A stretch of DNA of 37,560 nucleotides from Candidatus Azobacteroides pseudotrichonymphae genomovar. CFP2. GTDB taxonomy: Bacteria; Bacteroidota; Bacteroidia; Bacteroidales; Azobacteroidaceae. The notes under the pieces were generated by a model. It was not told the origin of the DNA. It searched no databases and worked only from the letters and a program-made list of their open reading frames with translations. Numbering within the stretch: the stretch's first letter is position 1; the number at the start of each line of letters is the position of its first letter. A program made the translations under genes and the position numbers. This document shows, piece by piece, positions 1-8,627 of the stretch. The stretch is taken from positions 1 to 37,560 of the forward strand of contig NC_011564.1 of the NCBI RefSeq assembly GCF_000010645.1. The letters are read 5' to 3'.

Positions 1-1599
1 ATGGAAATTTCGTCATCAGAACGAGAGGGTAAAAATTTAATTGCCTTAAAACCGTCCTTGATGAATAAGGACGTTATTCAGTCGTATATCCTGACAACAG
101 CAAAGTATAATTTTTCTATATATCAGAAGCGTATTCTGTATAGAATTGTGGAGTACTTTCAAGCTTTACTTCAAGGGAAAAAGTTGGATAAGAATTTTTC
201 AATTGAACATGATTCTTCAGGTTTGCCATTGATTAGCATGCCTATTTCTTGCTTTAGACCAAATGTAAAGGACAAGCATTATATCCAAATAAAAATGGCT
301 CTAATGGATTTGCAAAGGGAAATTATACAATATGAAACCAAAGAAAGGTGGGAAAGTATATCACTGTTAGCTTTTCCGGTTATATTACATTACAGTCGTA
401 TCGTACAGTTTCGTTTGCATCCAAAAGTTTATGAATTTGTAATGGATTTTTCCAAAGGTTATCGTAAGTACGAATTGGAAACGGCAATGTCTTTTAGAAG
501 TGTCTATTCAATGCGGTTTTATGAACTTCTTTCTGGGCAGAAGCATCCATTGACATATAGTATAGCGAATATAAAAGCTATGTTTCGGTTAGAAAATAAA
601 TATAAAAATGTAGGTGTTTTTATTTCACGTGTTATTGAGCAGGCTCAAAAGGAGTTGGATTTGAAATCTCCATACAGCTTCACCTATGAACTGGAATACG
701 AGGAGGAACGTAAACAACATGTAGGCAGGAAAAAAATTACAGGTATAACTTTTATACCTGTCTATCGTTCAGAGAATCGTAATAGTATATTGGAATATAA
801 AGACTTATGCAGAACAGTCGTTCTTTCAGATGTACTCTTGCCAGAGGAGCAGCATTTCTTTGTTTCATTAGGCTTTACCGAACATGAATTGAAAAGTAAG
901 TATTACAATTTGCTTATTGACGTAGAGAAAGCAAGGAGACAAGGACGAATATTGATTACTCCTGTTCTTTTGGACTATTCCAAAAATAAGAAGAACCCGA
1001 AGACCTATGCTCTCAAAGCTTTGAGGAATGAGATTAGGGGGTGGAAAGAAGAATTGTCTAAGCAGAATCAGGATAAGCTATCTAAGCAATTACAGCAGGA
1101 GGTCAAGACATTTCATCAGGATAAGCAAAGTATCCATTACTTTCTCAAAGATTATTTAGGATTTTCAGGAGAAGAACTGGACAAGGTATTTGAATATGTT
1201 TCAACGCACGGAGATCATGACTGTTTGGATGAACTGATTCGTTCTTGTAATAAGGATAAGGATAAAATGAAGGCTTCATTACAAAAAAGCATTCAATCCA
1301 TCGGATCAGTTAGCCAACGAAAGAAAGCACTTAAGGCTGCTCCTAAGACTACTCTTAAAGCTACTCATGAGGTTACTTCATTAGAACAGAGAAATGATCA
1401 GACGAAGGAGGAGTTAATTGTGGAGGAAGAAACTGTGAAGGGAAAACAGATAGTCAATGTTTCCAATCAAGATCAAGAAAAACAGGAAAAGACTTATACT
1501 AGTGTCGTTCAACCTAGTGGAAGGTCGTCTTATATAGGTATAGGGAAATTCATCCGAAACGGGATGAAAAGAATAAAGAAGTATTTTCATATCCATTGA
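1..1599 (+). CDS. Iteron-type replication initiator (Rep_3/RepB family), Rep1
   Basis: A 532-aa plasmid initiator expected to bind iterons and open the origin. Residues ~25-260 look like the paired winged-helix region of Rep_3 proteins: the SYILTTAKYNFSIYQKRILY start, the MRFYELLSGQK helix and the AQKELDLKSPYSF segment all recur in the other two Reps of the plasmid. Residues ~265-530 are a long polar extension with a GFSGEELDKVFEYV block, ending in a basic stretch. The iterons and leader for this gene lie at 37441-37535, so the ATG at base 1 only makes sense if the molecule is circular. The extension is nearly identical in DNA to that of Rep2 (5673-7268), while the N-terminal half is diverged. 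Family call is from motifs and context. Confidence 0.9.
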   Translation: MEISSSEREGKNLIALKPSLMNKDVIQSYILTTAKYNFSIYQKRILYRIVEYFQALLQGKKLDKNFSIEHDSSGLPLISMPISCFRPNVKDKHYIQIKMALMDLQREIIQYETKERWESISLLAFPVILHYSRIVQFRLHPKVYEFVMDFSKGYRKYELETAMSFRSVYSMRFYELLSGQKHPLTYSIANIKAMFRLENKYKNVGVFISRVIEQAQKELDLKSPYSFTYELEYEEERKQHVGRKKITGITFIPVYRSENRNSILEYKDLCRTVVLSDVLLPEEQHFFVSLGFTEHELKSKYYNLLIDVEKARRQGRILITPVLLDYSKNKKNPKTYALKALRNEIRGWKEELSKQNQDKLSKQLQQEVKTFHQDKQSIHYFLKDYLGFSGEELDKVFEYVSTHGDHDCLDELIRSCNKDKDKMKASLQKSIQSIGSVSQRKKALKAAPKTTLKATHEVTSLEQRNDQTKEELIVEEETVKGKQIVNVSNQDQEKQEKTYTSVVQPSGRSSYIGIGKFIRNGMKRIKKYFHIH

Positions 1600-1656
1600 A
1601 CTGACCCAGTAGGTTGATATGAAAAAGATGTATAAACAATTAAATATTGTGTTGTA

Positions 1657-2058
1657 ATGAAAAAACTATTAACTCTTATTTTATTTTCTGTGATTTGCTT
1701 CGGAGCTGGAGCTAGAAGCATTACATTGATATTTGATGATGGAACGAAAGTCTACTACCATCCGTATCATATTTCCTCAAGGTTTCAAATCCAGTTTTTA
1801 TCTAATGAGAACGGAGAGACATTGTATCGCCTTCATGATCCGGTCGATTGGTGGAGATATCATTGGTTTGTTGGTGGCTGGGGCTGGGTAAGTGATTACC
1901 AGAAGCTGAAGAAGAAAATAGAGCAAGCTGGAAAAGGGGACAAAATAAGAAGCTTTACAGTCGAATATCTAGGCAAGAAAGAGATAGATATTTTGGTAAA
2001 AAAGGTCGTAGATTATCGTTTCCTTGCAGAAGAACAGATAACTTCTGATGAACAATAA
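1657..2058 (+). CDS. Small secreted protein, 'DGTK' group
   Basis: A 133-aa exported protein of unknown function. Residues 1-19 (MKKLLTLILFSVICFGAGA) form a clear signal peptide. The mature part opens with an ITLIFDDGTKVYY beta-hairpin, then an aromatic stretch (VDWWRYHWFVGGWGW), a helix near DYQKLKKKIEQAG and a closing beta segment. The same order of hairpin, helix and strand is seen in the proteins at 24039, 24461 and 32188, so I group them. It follows rep1 by 57 bases and is followed closely by two more genes on the same strand, so it is probably cotranscribed with them. The signal peptide closely resembles those at 27320 and 31537, whose mature parts belong to a different family. Confidence 0.75.
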   Translation: MKKLLTLILFSVICFGAGARSITLIFDDGTKVYYHPYHISSRFQIQFLSNENGETLYRLHDPVDWWRYHWFVGGWGWVSDYQKLKKKIEQAGKGDKIRSFTVEYLGKKEIDILVKKVVDYRFLAEEQITSDEQ

Positions 2059-2071
2059 ATTAATTGGAACA

Positions 2072-3118
2072 ATGAAAAGATTTTTAACACTTATATTTTT
2101 ATCTGTATTTGTTTTAGGATTACAAGCTGAAACAACATTAGATTATCTAAAGGCTATTCGGTATGGTGAATTAAAATGTGGACAGCATTATTTTTTGGTA
2201 GAACATCCTCGTTTGAGAGATAATGAATATATCAAGGGTTCTGCAGATAATGAAGCCGAAGGATTAACTGATGACAGTATTGTATATGTTGGTGATGTGA
2301 AAAATCATTTTACAGATTTTATAGACAATGTTCGTGCTAATTTTACTGGATCCGCTTCGAAAGAAGAAACTAAAGGTATAGATACATTGACAGTTTCTAT
2401 AGGTATAGGTGTGACTGGTAGTGGAATTGAAACTGAATTTTATGATTTTTATCATAATGAAGAAACTAGAGCTAGAATTGGCGGAATATTCAGAAGAGAG
2501 AGCGTAGTGTACGACACTAAAAATGTTTCAGCCCATTTAGCTTTGAATAATGATGTATTTAATGGTGTATTCAGGATAGTTAGTAGCACTACAGTTGATA
2601 CTATAACTTTTCATAATAATGACATTAGTATTAACACTGGAGTTGAATTTCATAATTCGTGTAATAACCCTAAAAATAAAGTTTTTGCAGGGTTCGATAT
2701 CTCCAGCTTGTTATACCCGACAATCTCCACCAATATATCAATGAACACTGGATATAAGTACACTTTCTCGAATGGGTTGTATTTATCTCCAAAAGCAGTC
2801 GTAGGTATAACTAGAGGTTTTCAATTATCTCCTTCAGCGTCAATGACAGCTGGTTATGATCATACATTCTCGAATGGGTTGTATTTATCTCCAAAAGCAG
2901 TCGTAAGTATAACTAGAGATTTTCCATTATCTAGTTCAGCGTCAATGACAGCCGGTTATAATCATACATTCTCGAATGGGTTATATTTATTTCCGAAAGC
3001 AGAAGTAGGTGTAAATTGCTGGAGAAATAGTACAGGCTATAATGATTATAATTACAATTACAGATATAGATATGGAAACTTTGGATTAGAAGTAGGATAC
3101 AAGTTTCATGTAAATTAG
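2072..3118 (+). CDS. Exported protein with repeated beta-hairpins, possible outer-membrane barrel
   Basis: Start chosen at the MKRFLTLIFLSVFVLGLQA signal peptide; an in-frame ATG 24 bases upstream overlaps the previous gene. This gives 348 aa. Just after the signal is the RYGELKCGQHYFL...YIKG...EGLTDDSIVYV module shared with the proteins at 22084, 25780, 27320 and 31537. The C-terminal third has three 34-aa repeats (TFSNGLYLSPKAVV then a variable strand) and ends in EVGYKFHVN. Alternating hydrophobic residues, many Gly/Tyr and a beta-type C terminus suggest an outer-membrane beta-barrel, but this is inference. It lies 13 bases after the previous gene and 6 before the next. Confidence 0.75.
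   Translation: MKRFLTLIFLSVFVLGLQAETTLDYLKAIRYGELKCGQHYFLVEHPRLRDNEYIKGSADNEAEGLTDDSIVYVGDVKNHFTDFIDNVRANFTGSASKEETKGIDTLTVSIGIGVTGSGIETEFYDFYHNEETRARIGGIFRRESVVYDTKNVSAHLALNNDVFNGVFRIVSSTTVDTITFHNNDISINTGVEFHNSCNNPKNKVFAGFDISSLLYPTISTNISMNTGYKYTFSNGLYLSPKAVVGITRGFQLSPSASMTAGYDHTFSNGLYLSPKAVVSITRDFPLSSSASMTAGYNHTFSNGLYLFPKAEVGVNCWRNSTGYNDYNYNYRYRYGNFGLEVGYKFHVN
2741..3010 (+). repeat. Tandem 102-bp coding repeat
   Basis: Units begin at 2741, 2843 and 2945 with exactly 102 bases (34 codons) spacing; the third is partial. The core TTCTCGAATGGGTTGTATTT is identical in the first two and has one change in the third. The number of beta-hairpins in the protein could change by slippage without loss of frame. 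Confidence 0.9.
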
Positions 3119-3124
3119 CTCACC

Positions 3125-3925
3125 ATGAGCTACCAACTCAAAACCGATAAGACACATCTCAATTGGAAGGAAGGTCTTTCAGATCGAACATCACATGAAG
3201 TTAACTTTCTGCGTTATGTCATTGATGGTTACGGCGAAGATTACTATGTCATAGGCTTTTCTGGGGAGGACAGACAGTATCGTTATCACCACGATCTCTA
3301 TTCCTTTAGCAGCTGCAAACCTCCATCTTTTGATATCAGAGTGATGGATGGTAATAAAGTTTTTCTTCGTGTCTTCTACGCTAACATAGAAGTAGATCCA
3401 TCTAATTGGAAGGATGTGATAAAGGAATACGGCTGTTACTATAGGCTTAGTTGGTCTTTTAATATTACAGTTGAGTATAGACTTAACACAACTCAGTTCA
3501 TAGAACATGTAGAAGATTTCTCACTATGGTTTTATGATCCACTCAGCATTGATACAGGACATAGCCCAATAGACATGGCTTCCAAATGTCTTGCTTTGGA
3601 ACCTTTGCAGAACATATTAGAGAGCTGGGACGAAGAAAATTGGAAGCAGAAATTGTCAAAACAGGCAAAGCTTCAGTATGCTTCCTATAGGAACACTGAA
3701 CAGGAAGATAGAACGGCAAAGATAGATATGGATAAGATCAGACAGCTACCTACAGTTAATGCAATGCTGGATGCAAAGTATGGAAAGGAAGGAACTCCAA
3801 CAAGAGAAGTTTTTGATAGAGAAGCAGATGCTTACTATCAAAAATATTACTGTGATAATGGATGTGGATGTGGAAATAAAGAAGGAACTAAAAAACAGAA
3901 CGTGTTAGTTGAAGAAGAAAAATAA
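3125..3925 (+). CDS. Hypothetical protein with GTPxRxxF motif and Cys-rich tail
   Basis: A 266-aa protein I do not recognise. It has no signal peptide and is rich in aromatic and charged residues. Near the C terminus (about residues 218-240) is AKYGKEGTPTREVFDREADAYY; a similar GTPxRxxF block often precedes the helix-turn-helix of Bacteroidota XRE-type antitoxins, but no helix-turn-helix follows here. It then has a short cysteine cluster, CDNGCGCG, that could bind metal. It starts six bases after the previous stop and is probably the last gene of the rep1 transcript. Confidence 0.7.
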   Translation: MSYQLKTDKTHLNWKEGLSDRTSHEVNFLRYVIDGYGEDYYVIGFSGEDRQYRYHHDLYSFSSCKPPSFDIRVMDGNKVFLRVFYANIEVDPSNWKDVIKEYGCYYRLSWSFNITVEYRLNTTQFIEHVEDFSLWFYDPLSIDTGHSPIDMASKCLALEPLQNILESWDEENWKQKLSKQAKLQYASYRNTEQEDRTAKIDMDKIRQLPTVNAMLDAKYGKEGTPTREVFDREADAYYQKYYCDNGCGCGNKEGTKKQNVLVEEEK

Positions 3926-4494
3926 ATTGTTTTTTATCAATTGCGAGTAAAGTTTACAACTTCGGAATCAGTAATCGATTCACAGTTTGGCTCTTTCTAT
4001 GCATGATTTCCCTAACTGTATAGGGAATAAACAAGGTATCACTTCGTTCGAACTTTTGAGTCATCTAGCACCGTATATTTCAAGTTACATGTGGTGCAAT
4101 CTTTACTAAATGTATTAAGAGTTGTAATGCATCAGATTTACTTGTTACTAAGAGATATTAACCTTCGGTTTCTGTTAGTAAGATTAGCTTCGTCATTATA
4201 AGCAGCACTTTAACTTTAGTAGAGAACTAACATGCTGTTATAAGTCTGCGTATAGAGAATACTTTTGCTCGCTTTACTTGTTCGCTTGATCTCTACTTCA
4301 GCTTCGGTGTCCTTACTGCGTGCGACCTTCTCAGCTTCACGGATTAATAAGCTCTCTTTATGTAGCTTAAGCTTGTTTTCATAACTATTACGCAATAGCA
4401 TGATTCAATTACGACGTAAGCCATTTACGTTTTCATTGAATATTAAATGTAATTACTTTTCTTTGTAAGCTTACAATTACACTTTTGAATAGAA
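3926..4494. other. Gene-free stretch
   Basis: About 570 bases with no convincing gene. A 61-codon minus-strand frame (4216-4401) is open and charged but has no recognisable feature. CTTCGG or CTTCGT recurs several times (near 3960, 4162, 4189, 4302). A hairpin lies at 4403-4441. Confidence 0.6.
4403..4441. other. Imperfect hairpin before a small gene cluster
   Basis: ATTCAAT (4403-4409) pairs with ATTGAAT (4435-4441), and inside it ACGTAA (4414-4419) pairs with TTACGT (4425-4430). There is no T-run on the plus strand, so it is more likely an operator or leader structure for the genes from 4495 onward than a terminator. Confidence 0.4.
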
Positions 4495-4617
4495 ATGAAA
4501 CTTTTTATGAAATTCTTTACTGCTACAATGGGTATTCTTTGTGCAGTGTTCATTTTTTTAATCATCATAAATTATATTGCCAATCACACAGATTGGTTTA
4601 ATTATTTAACGAAATAA
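4495..4617 (+). CDS. 40-aa single-span membrane peptide
   Basis: Predicted peptide with a basic start (MKLFMKFF), one hydrophobic span (residues ~9-27, GILCAVFIFLIIINYI core) and a short polar tail ending DWFNYLTK. It stands 25 bases before the next gene on the same strand and heads a run of three small membrane or secreted genes. Function unknown. A hydrophobic peptide this short could also be the signal part of a decayed gene. Confidence 0.45.
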   Translation: MKLFMKFFTATMGILCAVFIFLIIINYIANHTDWFNYLTK

Positions 4618-4642
4618 TTAATGAATTTAAAAATTCAACAGT

Positions 4643-4951
4643 ATGAAAAAAATTATTTTATCATTCATTGTTTGCTCCATGCTTATTGGAACAAAAGGAT
4701 TCGGACAACCACAACAAATACTTAAGGAAACAGAGACTTTTGGTATAGATATTCCATTTTTTCATTTTTTAAATACAAAATTTAAATATGAAGATGTAGA
4801 TGTAGAAAATACTCCTACAATTCAATCAACAGAAACTATTGGAATTAACTTCATCATTGTCTGGCAAACCAAAAAATTTGAATACGAACTTGGATATGGG
4901 AAACGGAATAATAAAGGTTCAAATGTTCAAATTTCTGCTAATGCCGAATAA
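4643..4951 (+). CDS. Small secreted protein
   Basis: A 102-aa protein with signal peptide MKKIILSFIVCSMLIGTKGFG (cleavage near residue 21), then a short mature part with a beta-like FEYELGYGKRNNKGS segment near the end. Not recognised. It lies between a small membrane peptide gene and another signal-peptide gene on the same strand, so the three may form one transcript. Confidence 0.6.
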   Translation: MKKIILSFIVCSMLIGTKGFGQPQQILKETETFGIDIPFFHFLNTKFKYEDVDVENTPTIQSTETIGINFIIVWQTKKFEYELGYGKRNNKGSNVQISANAE

Positions 4952-5001
4952 GCATTAAAAAAAATAATCACTGCTAATTGATAATTAAAATTATTAATAA
5001 T

Positions 5002-5304
5002 ATGAAAAAAATTATTGTATTCTTATCGCTTATTCTTTGTATGGAATCAGCATTTTCAGCTCCTAGAATGGAACAAACAGGTTATACTGAAGAAACAAAC
5101 CAAGTACAAAACAATCAAAATAATTTGACATTGTACAAAGAATTAAGTGATATTAATTATAATGTCAAATCCGTAAACGATAATGTAAAATCAGTAGAAT
5201 CTACTGTAAAATTTCATTGGCATATTTACTGGGGAATTGCAATAGCCAGTGCAATACTTAACACAATTATAACAGCCGCAATGATATCAGCTAGTTCGTA
5301 TTAA
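5002..5304 (+). CDS. Signal peptide, coiled linker and C-terminal membrane span
   Basis: Start set at the MKKIIVFLSLILCMESAFSA signal sequence, giving 100 aa; an in-frame ATG lies 24 bases upstream. A polar Gln/Asn-rich part leads to YKELSDINYNVKSVNDNVKS, a likely short coiled coil, then a hydrophobic segment (WGIAIASAILNTIITAAMI) that should anchor it. The protein at 20985-21278 has the same plan (signal, LIYKELNSI helix, NWNLWG span), so the two are paralogues. A strong terminator follows at 5334. Function unknown. Confidence 0.65.
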   Translation: MKKIIVFLSLILCMESAFSAPRMEQTGYTEETNQVQNNQNNLTLYKELSDINYNVKSVNDNVKSVESTVKFHWHIYWGIAIASAILNTIITAAMISASSY

Positions 5305-5333
5305 TGCTAACTATTAGATAGCAAAAAACTATT

Positions 5334-5370
5334 AGCAACGAGTTCTCATAATTCGTTGCTTTTTTCTTTT
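5334..5370 (+). terminator. Intrinsic terminator
   Basis: AGCAACGA (5334-5341) pairs with TCGTTGCT (5353-5360), followed by a T-rich tail TTTTTCTTTT. It ends the small-gene transcript from 4495 and insulates the origin that follows. Confidence 0.8.
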
Positions 5371-5576
5371 TAGGGGGACACCGAAATGGGGGTGATTTTT
5401 CTTTTTAGTTGTTTGGTTGTTTGGGTTCCGTTGTTCTCGATTTTTTGATTTTGATTATTTAAAAATCTGTTACAATCTACTTATGATTGTTTTAACTTAT
5501 TATTGATATAACTTATCACTTGCAAAAAAAAACAGATGTTAGCAACTGGTATTCAGCAAGTTATATCGTTAAAGTT
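5360..5576 (+). promoter_or_regulatory. Origin leader of replicon 2 (duplicate of 37227-37436)
   Basis: This stretch is closely matched by 37227-37436 upstream of rep1, for example TTATTGATATAACTTATCAC and GATGTTAGCAACTGGTATTC in both. It is A+T-rich, ends against the iterons and precedes rep2, so it is likely the replication-origin core (melting region, leader or copy control). A CACC/GGTG hairpin followed by a T-rich run lies at 5379-5406. Confidence 0.7.
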
Positions 5577-5640
5577 GAAGAGTAAAGTTAGGAATTGGAT
5601 ACTTTATTGAAGAGTAAAGTTAGGAATTGGATACTTTATT
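5577..5640 (+). repeat. Iterons of replicon 2
   Basis: Two perfect, adjacent 32-bp direct repeats (5577-5608 and 5609-5640), core TAGGAATTGGATAC, ending 32 bases before the rep2 start. Direct repeats of this size next to a Rep_3 gene are the expected initiator binding sites. The sequence differs from the rep1 iterons except for a loose GGNT...TAC similarity. Confidence 0.85.
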
Positions 5641-5672
5641 TTTTTACCATATTTGTGTATGATTTTCGTTAA

Positions 5673-7268
5673 ATGAAAGAATTGCAAGTACAAGAGAAGA
5701 TGGTGAATAGCATAGTCTTAAACCCATCTTTAAATAACAAGGATGTTATTCAGTCTTACATTCTGACCACAGCTAGATATGATTTCTCTGTCTATGAAAA
5801 ACGTATTTTGTATGGGATAGTGGAATGTTTCCAATCTGAACTGACAGGGAAAAAGCTGGATAAGAATTTCTCAATCAATAGGAAGTTAAATGAATATATT
5901 GACATTGTTCTTCCATTTTCTTCAGTGTTATTGATGAATGAAGAGGATAAACATCATAGTCGTGTCAAAAAGGCTCTTTGTTCATTACAGGATAAAAAAA
6001 TAATACGTGAGAACGATAAAATATGGGAATCATTTGCATTAGTTATTAAGCCGAAAGTATACAAACATCGCCGTATTGTAACTTTTACTTTGCATCAGGA
6101 AGTCTACGAAGCCTTATTGGATTTTTCTAAAGGTTATAGGAAGTATGAACTGAAAACAGCAATGGCGTTCCAAAGTGTTTATGCTATGAGGTTCTATGAA
6201 TTAATCTCTGGGCAGAAACAAGCTTTGACCTACAGCATAGAGAACTTAAAGGCTATGTTTAAGTTAGAAAATAAATATAAAGGTCTAGGAGCTTTCATTA
6301 GGTATGTTGTAGAACCAGCTCAAAGGGAGCTAGATTTGAAATCTCCATACAGCTTCACCTATCAGCTAGAACATGAGAAAGAACGTACTAATCCCAAAGG
6401 AGGCAGGAAGAAAGTTGTGGCTATCACCTTTACCCCTGTCTATCGTTCAGAGAATCGTAATAGCATATTGGAATACAAAGACCTGTGTAGAACAGTTGTT
6501 CTTTCAGATGTACTCTTGCCAGAGGAGCAGCATTTCTTTGTTTCATTAGGCTTTACCGAACAGGAACTGAAAAGTAAGTATTATAACTTGCTTATTGACG
6601 TAGAGAAAGCAAGGAGACAAGGACGAATATTGATTACTCCTGTTCTTTTGGATTATGTCAAAACTAAGAAGAACCCGAAGACCTATGCTCTCAAAGCTTT
6701 GAGGAATGAGATTAGGGGGTGGAAAGAAGAATTGTCTAAGCAGAATCAGGATAAGCTATCTAAGCAATTACAGCAGGAGGTCAAGACATTTCATCAGGAT
6801 AAGCAAAGTATCCATTACTTTCTCAAAGATTATTTAGGATTTTCAGGAGAAGAACTGGACAAGGTATTTGAATATGTTTCAACGCACGGAGATCATGACT
6901 GTTTGGATGAACTGATTCGTTCTTGTAATAAGGATAAGGATAAAATGAAGGCGTCATTACAAAAAAGCATTCAATCCATCGGATCAGTTAGCCAACGAAA
7001 GAAAGCCCTTAAGGCTGCTCCTAAGACTACTCTTAAAGCTACTCATGAGGTTATTTCATTAGAACAGAAAGAGGATCAGACGAAGGAGGAGTTAATTGTG
7101 GAGGAAGAAACTGTGAAGGGAAAACAGATAGTCAATGTTTCCAATCAAGATCAAGAAAAACAGGAAGCGATTCAGCCTAATGTCGTTCAGTCTAGTAGAG
7201 GGTCCTATATAGGGAAATTCATCCGAAACGGGATGAAAAGAATAAGGAACTATTTTCATATCCATTAA
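5673..7268 (+). CDS. Iteron-type replication initiator (Rep_3/RepB family), Rep2
   Basis: A 531-aa paralogue of Rep1 with the same plan: winged-helix region (residues ~20-260; SYILTTARYDFSVYEKRILY, MRFYELISGQK, AQRELDLKSPYSF) and a ~270-aa C-terminal extension containing GFSGEELDKVFEYV. From about 6434 to 7166 the DNA is almost identical to 763-1480 of rep1, whereas the first ~250 codons are strongly diverged. It sits directly behind its own leader and two iterons. A diverged DNA-binding half with a homogenised tail fits gene conversion, or selection for compatible origins on one molecule. Confidence 0.9.
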   Translation: MKELQVQEKMVNSIVLNPSLNNKDVIQSYILTTARYDFSVYEKRILYGIVECFQSELTGKKLDKNFSINRKLNEYIDIVLPFSSVLLMNEEDKHHSRVKKALCSLQDKKIIRENDKIWESFALVIKPKVYKHRRIVTFTLHQEVYEALLDFSKGYRKYELKTAMAFQSVYAMRFYELISGQKQALTYSIENLKAMFKLENKYKGLGAFIRYVVEPAQRELDLKSPYSFTYQLEHEKERTNPKGGRKKVVAITFTPVYRSENRNSILEYKDLCRTVVLSDVLLPEEQHFFVSLGFTEQELKSKYYNLLIDVEKARRQGRILITPVLLDYVKTKKNPKTYALKALRNEIRGWKEELSKQNQDKLSKQLQQEVKTFHQDKQSIHYFLKDYLGFSGEELDKVFEYVSTHGDHDCLDELIRSCNKDKDKMKASLQKSIQSIGSVSQRKKALKAAPKTTLKATHEVISLEQKEDQTKEELIVEEETVKGKQIVNVSNQDQEKQEAIQPNVVQSSRGSYIGKFIRNGMKRIRNYFHIH

Positions 7269-7273
7269 ACAGT

Positions 7274-7384
7274 ATGGAGAATAGCATGAGAACGATTTAT
7301 CATCAGATTAAAAAGCAGGACGTATATCTTCTCAAAGATCATTTAGGATTTTCAAGAGAAGAACTAGACAAGGCATTTGAATAG
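7274..7384 (+). pseudogene. 36-codon fragment of the Rep C-terminal domain
   Basis: Short open frame just after rep2 whose second half, VYLLKDHLGFSREELDKAFE, matches the Rep1/Rep2 segment around YFLKDYLGFSGEELDKVFEYV. It ends ten bases before the methyltransferase start. It is most simply a leftover of a third C-terminal copy from a recombination event, though it might be expressed as a short peptide. Confidence 0.6.
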
Positions 7385-7393
7385 GAATTTGGG

Positions 7394-8614
7394 ATGTTAT
7401 ACGAGCAGACATATAGCAAGTTTTTATCTTTCAAGGGTGAGCCACTTCGTCAGGGGCGACAAAAGATTCATCCTTATCCAGCTATGCTTCATCCTTTGCT
7501 CGTAGACTATTTAATTGATCAATATGCCAATAAAAATTCTGTGATTTTAGATCCTTTTTCTGGAAGTGGAGTGTCACTGCTACAATCAGGGTTAAAAGGT
7601 TATCCATCCTATGGATTTGATATAAATCCATTTGCCCTATTAATTTCCAAAGCAAAAACAACGAACTACGATTTAGAACTTTTAGAAAAGGACATCAAAG
7701 AGATTCAAAGTGAAATTAAAAAATGCGAAAAAGTTGACATACCAGAAATCAAAAATATAGATTACTGGTATAGTCAATCAGTTCAAAATAGCTTGGGTAG
7801 GATTCGGTATTGCTTGAAGCACGGTTCATATCATTACCCTGAACTTCTAAAGACTTGTTTTGCTTTGGTATGTCGTGATCAATCCTATACACGGAAGGGA
7901 GAGTTTAAACGATATCGTATCAAAGCTGACAAAATAGAGAAGAGGAAAGATGAAGTAATGAGAAGATTTTGTAATCATTTGGAAACTATTTTAGAAGTCA
8001 TCAAAGAATCAGATAAGGAAATTCTTTCTCCACGTCATTTCTTTGATACTTCAGAAAATATAGGTCAATATCACTTGGAATACGATTTGATTATCACATC
8101 GCCTCCCTATGGGGATAGCCATACGACTGTCGCTTACGGTGAATTCTCCAGTTTTGGGTTGGAATGGGTGAATGATTGTATCAATATTTCGTCAGAATAT
8201 AGGATAGACAAGCAGTCAGTTGGGAGAAAGCGTTCTATTGCAAAAGGACTATTGGAAAATAAGATTTTAAACGATACACTTGAACTGATCAAACATCAAG
8301 ATGAATCCAGAAGCATCGAAGTCCTATACTTTTTTAATGAGTACTTGATTATTTTAGAAAATGTTTTGAATCAATTGCCGAAGAATGGTATAGCTTGTTA
8401 TGTGGTTGGGAATAGACGAGTGAAAGGTATTGAAATCCCAACAGACCAGATTACTGCAGAGATGATGGAGAAATGTGGAATGTCTATCAAAGAGATTTTG
8501 GTTAGAGATATTTCGAATAAAGTAATGCCGTCAAAAAATTCTCCTAGTAACAGAGTAGGAGAAAAAGACAAAACAATGTCTTTTGAATACATTGTTGTAG
8601 GAAACAAAGAGTAG
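7394..8614 (+). CDS. Type II DNA methyltransferase (N4-cytosine or N6-adenine)
   Basis: A 406-aa amino-methyltransferase. The S-adenosylmethionine site is VILDPFSGSGVSLLQSG (residues ~48-65), preceded by KIHPYPAMLHPLLVDYLI as in motif X-I of this class. The catalytic TSPPYGDSHTTVAYG (motif IV, residues ~236-250) comes later, so the motif order is I then IV. It is followed 13 bases later by an MvaI/BcnI-like endonuclease, a family usually paired with N4-cytosine enzymes, which suggests m4C modification of a CC(N)GG-type site. The target is not determined. The reading frame is intact, so protection should be functional even though the nuclease frame is broken. Confidence 0.9.
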   Translation: MLYEQTYSKFLSFKGEPLRQGRQKIHPYPAMLHPLLVDYLIDQYANKNSVILDPFSGSGVSLLQSGLKGYPSYGFDINPFALLISKAKTTNYDLELLEKDIKEIQSEIKKCEKVDIPEIKNIDYWYSQSVQNSLGRIRYCLKHGSYHYPELLKTCFALVCRDQSYTRKGEFKRYRIKADKIEKRKDEVMRRFCNHLETILEVIKESDKEILSPRHFFDTSENIGQYHLEYDLIITSPPYGDSHTTVAYGEFSSFGLEWVNDCINISSEYRIDKQSVGRKRSIAKGLLENKILNDTLELIKHQDESRSIEVLYFFNEYLIILENVLNQLPKNGIACYVVGNRRVKGIEIPTDQITAEMMEKCGMSIKEILVRDISNKVMPSKNSPSNRVGEKDKTMSFEYIVVGNKE

Positions 8615-8627
8615 AATTTGTATTCAT

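Noticed and set aside
4216..4401. 61-codon minus-strand open frame with charged residues
   Set aside because: No family, no neighbour and no clear start; kept only as a note in the gene-free stretch.
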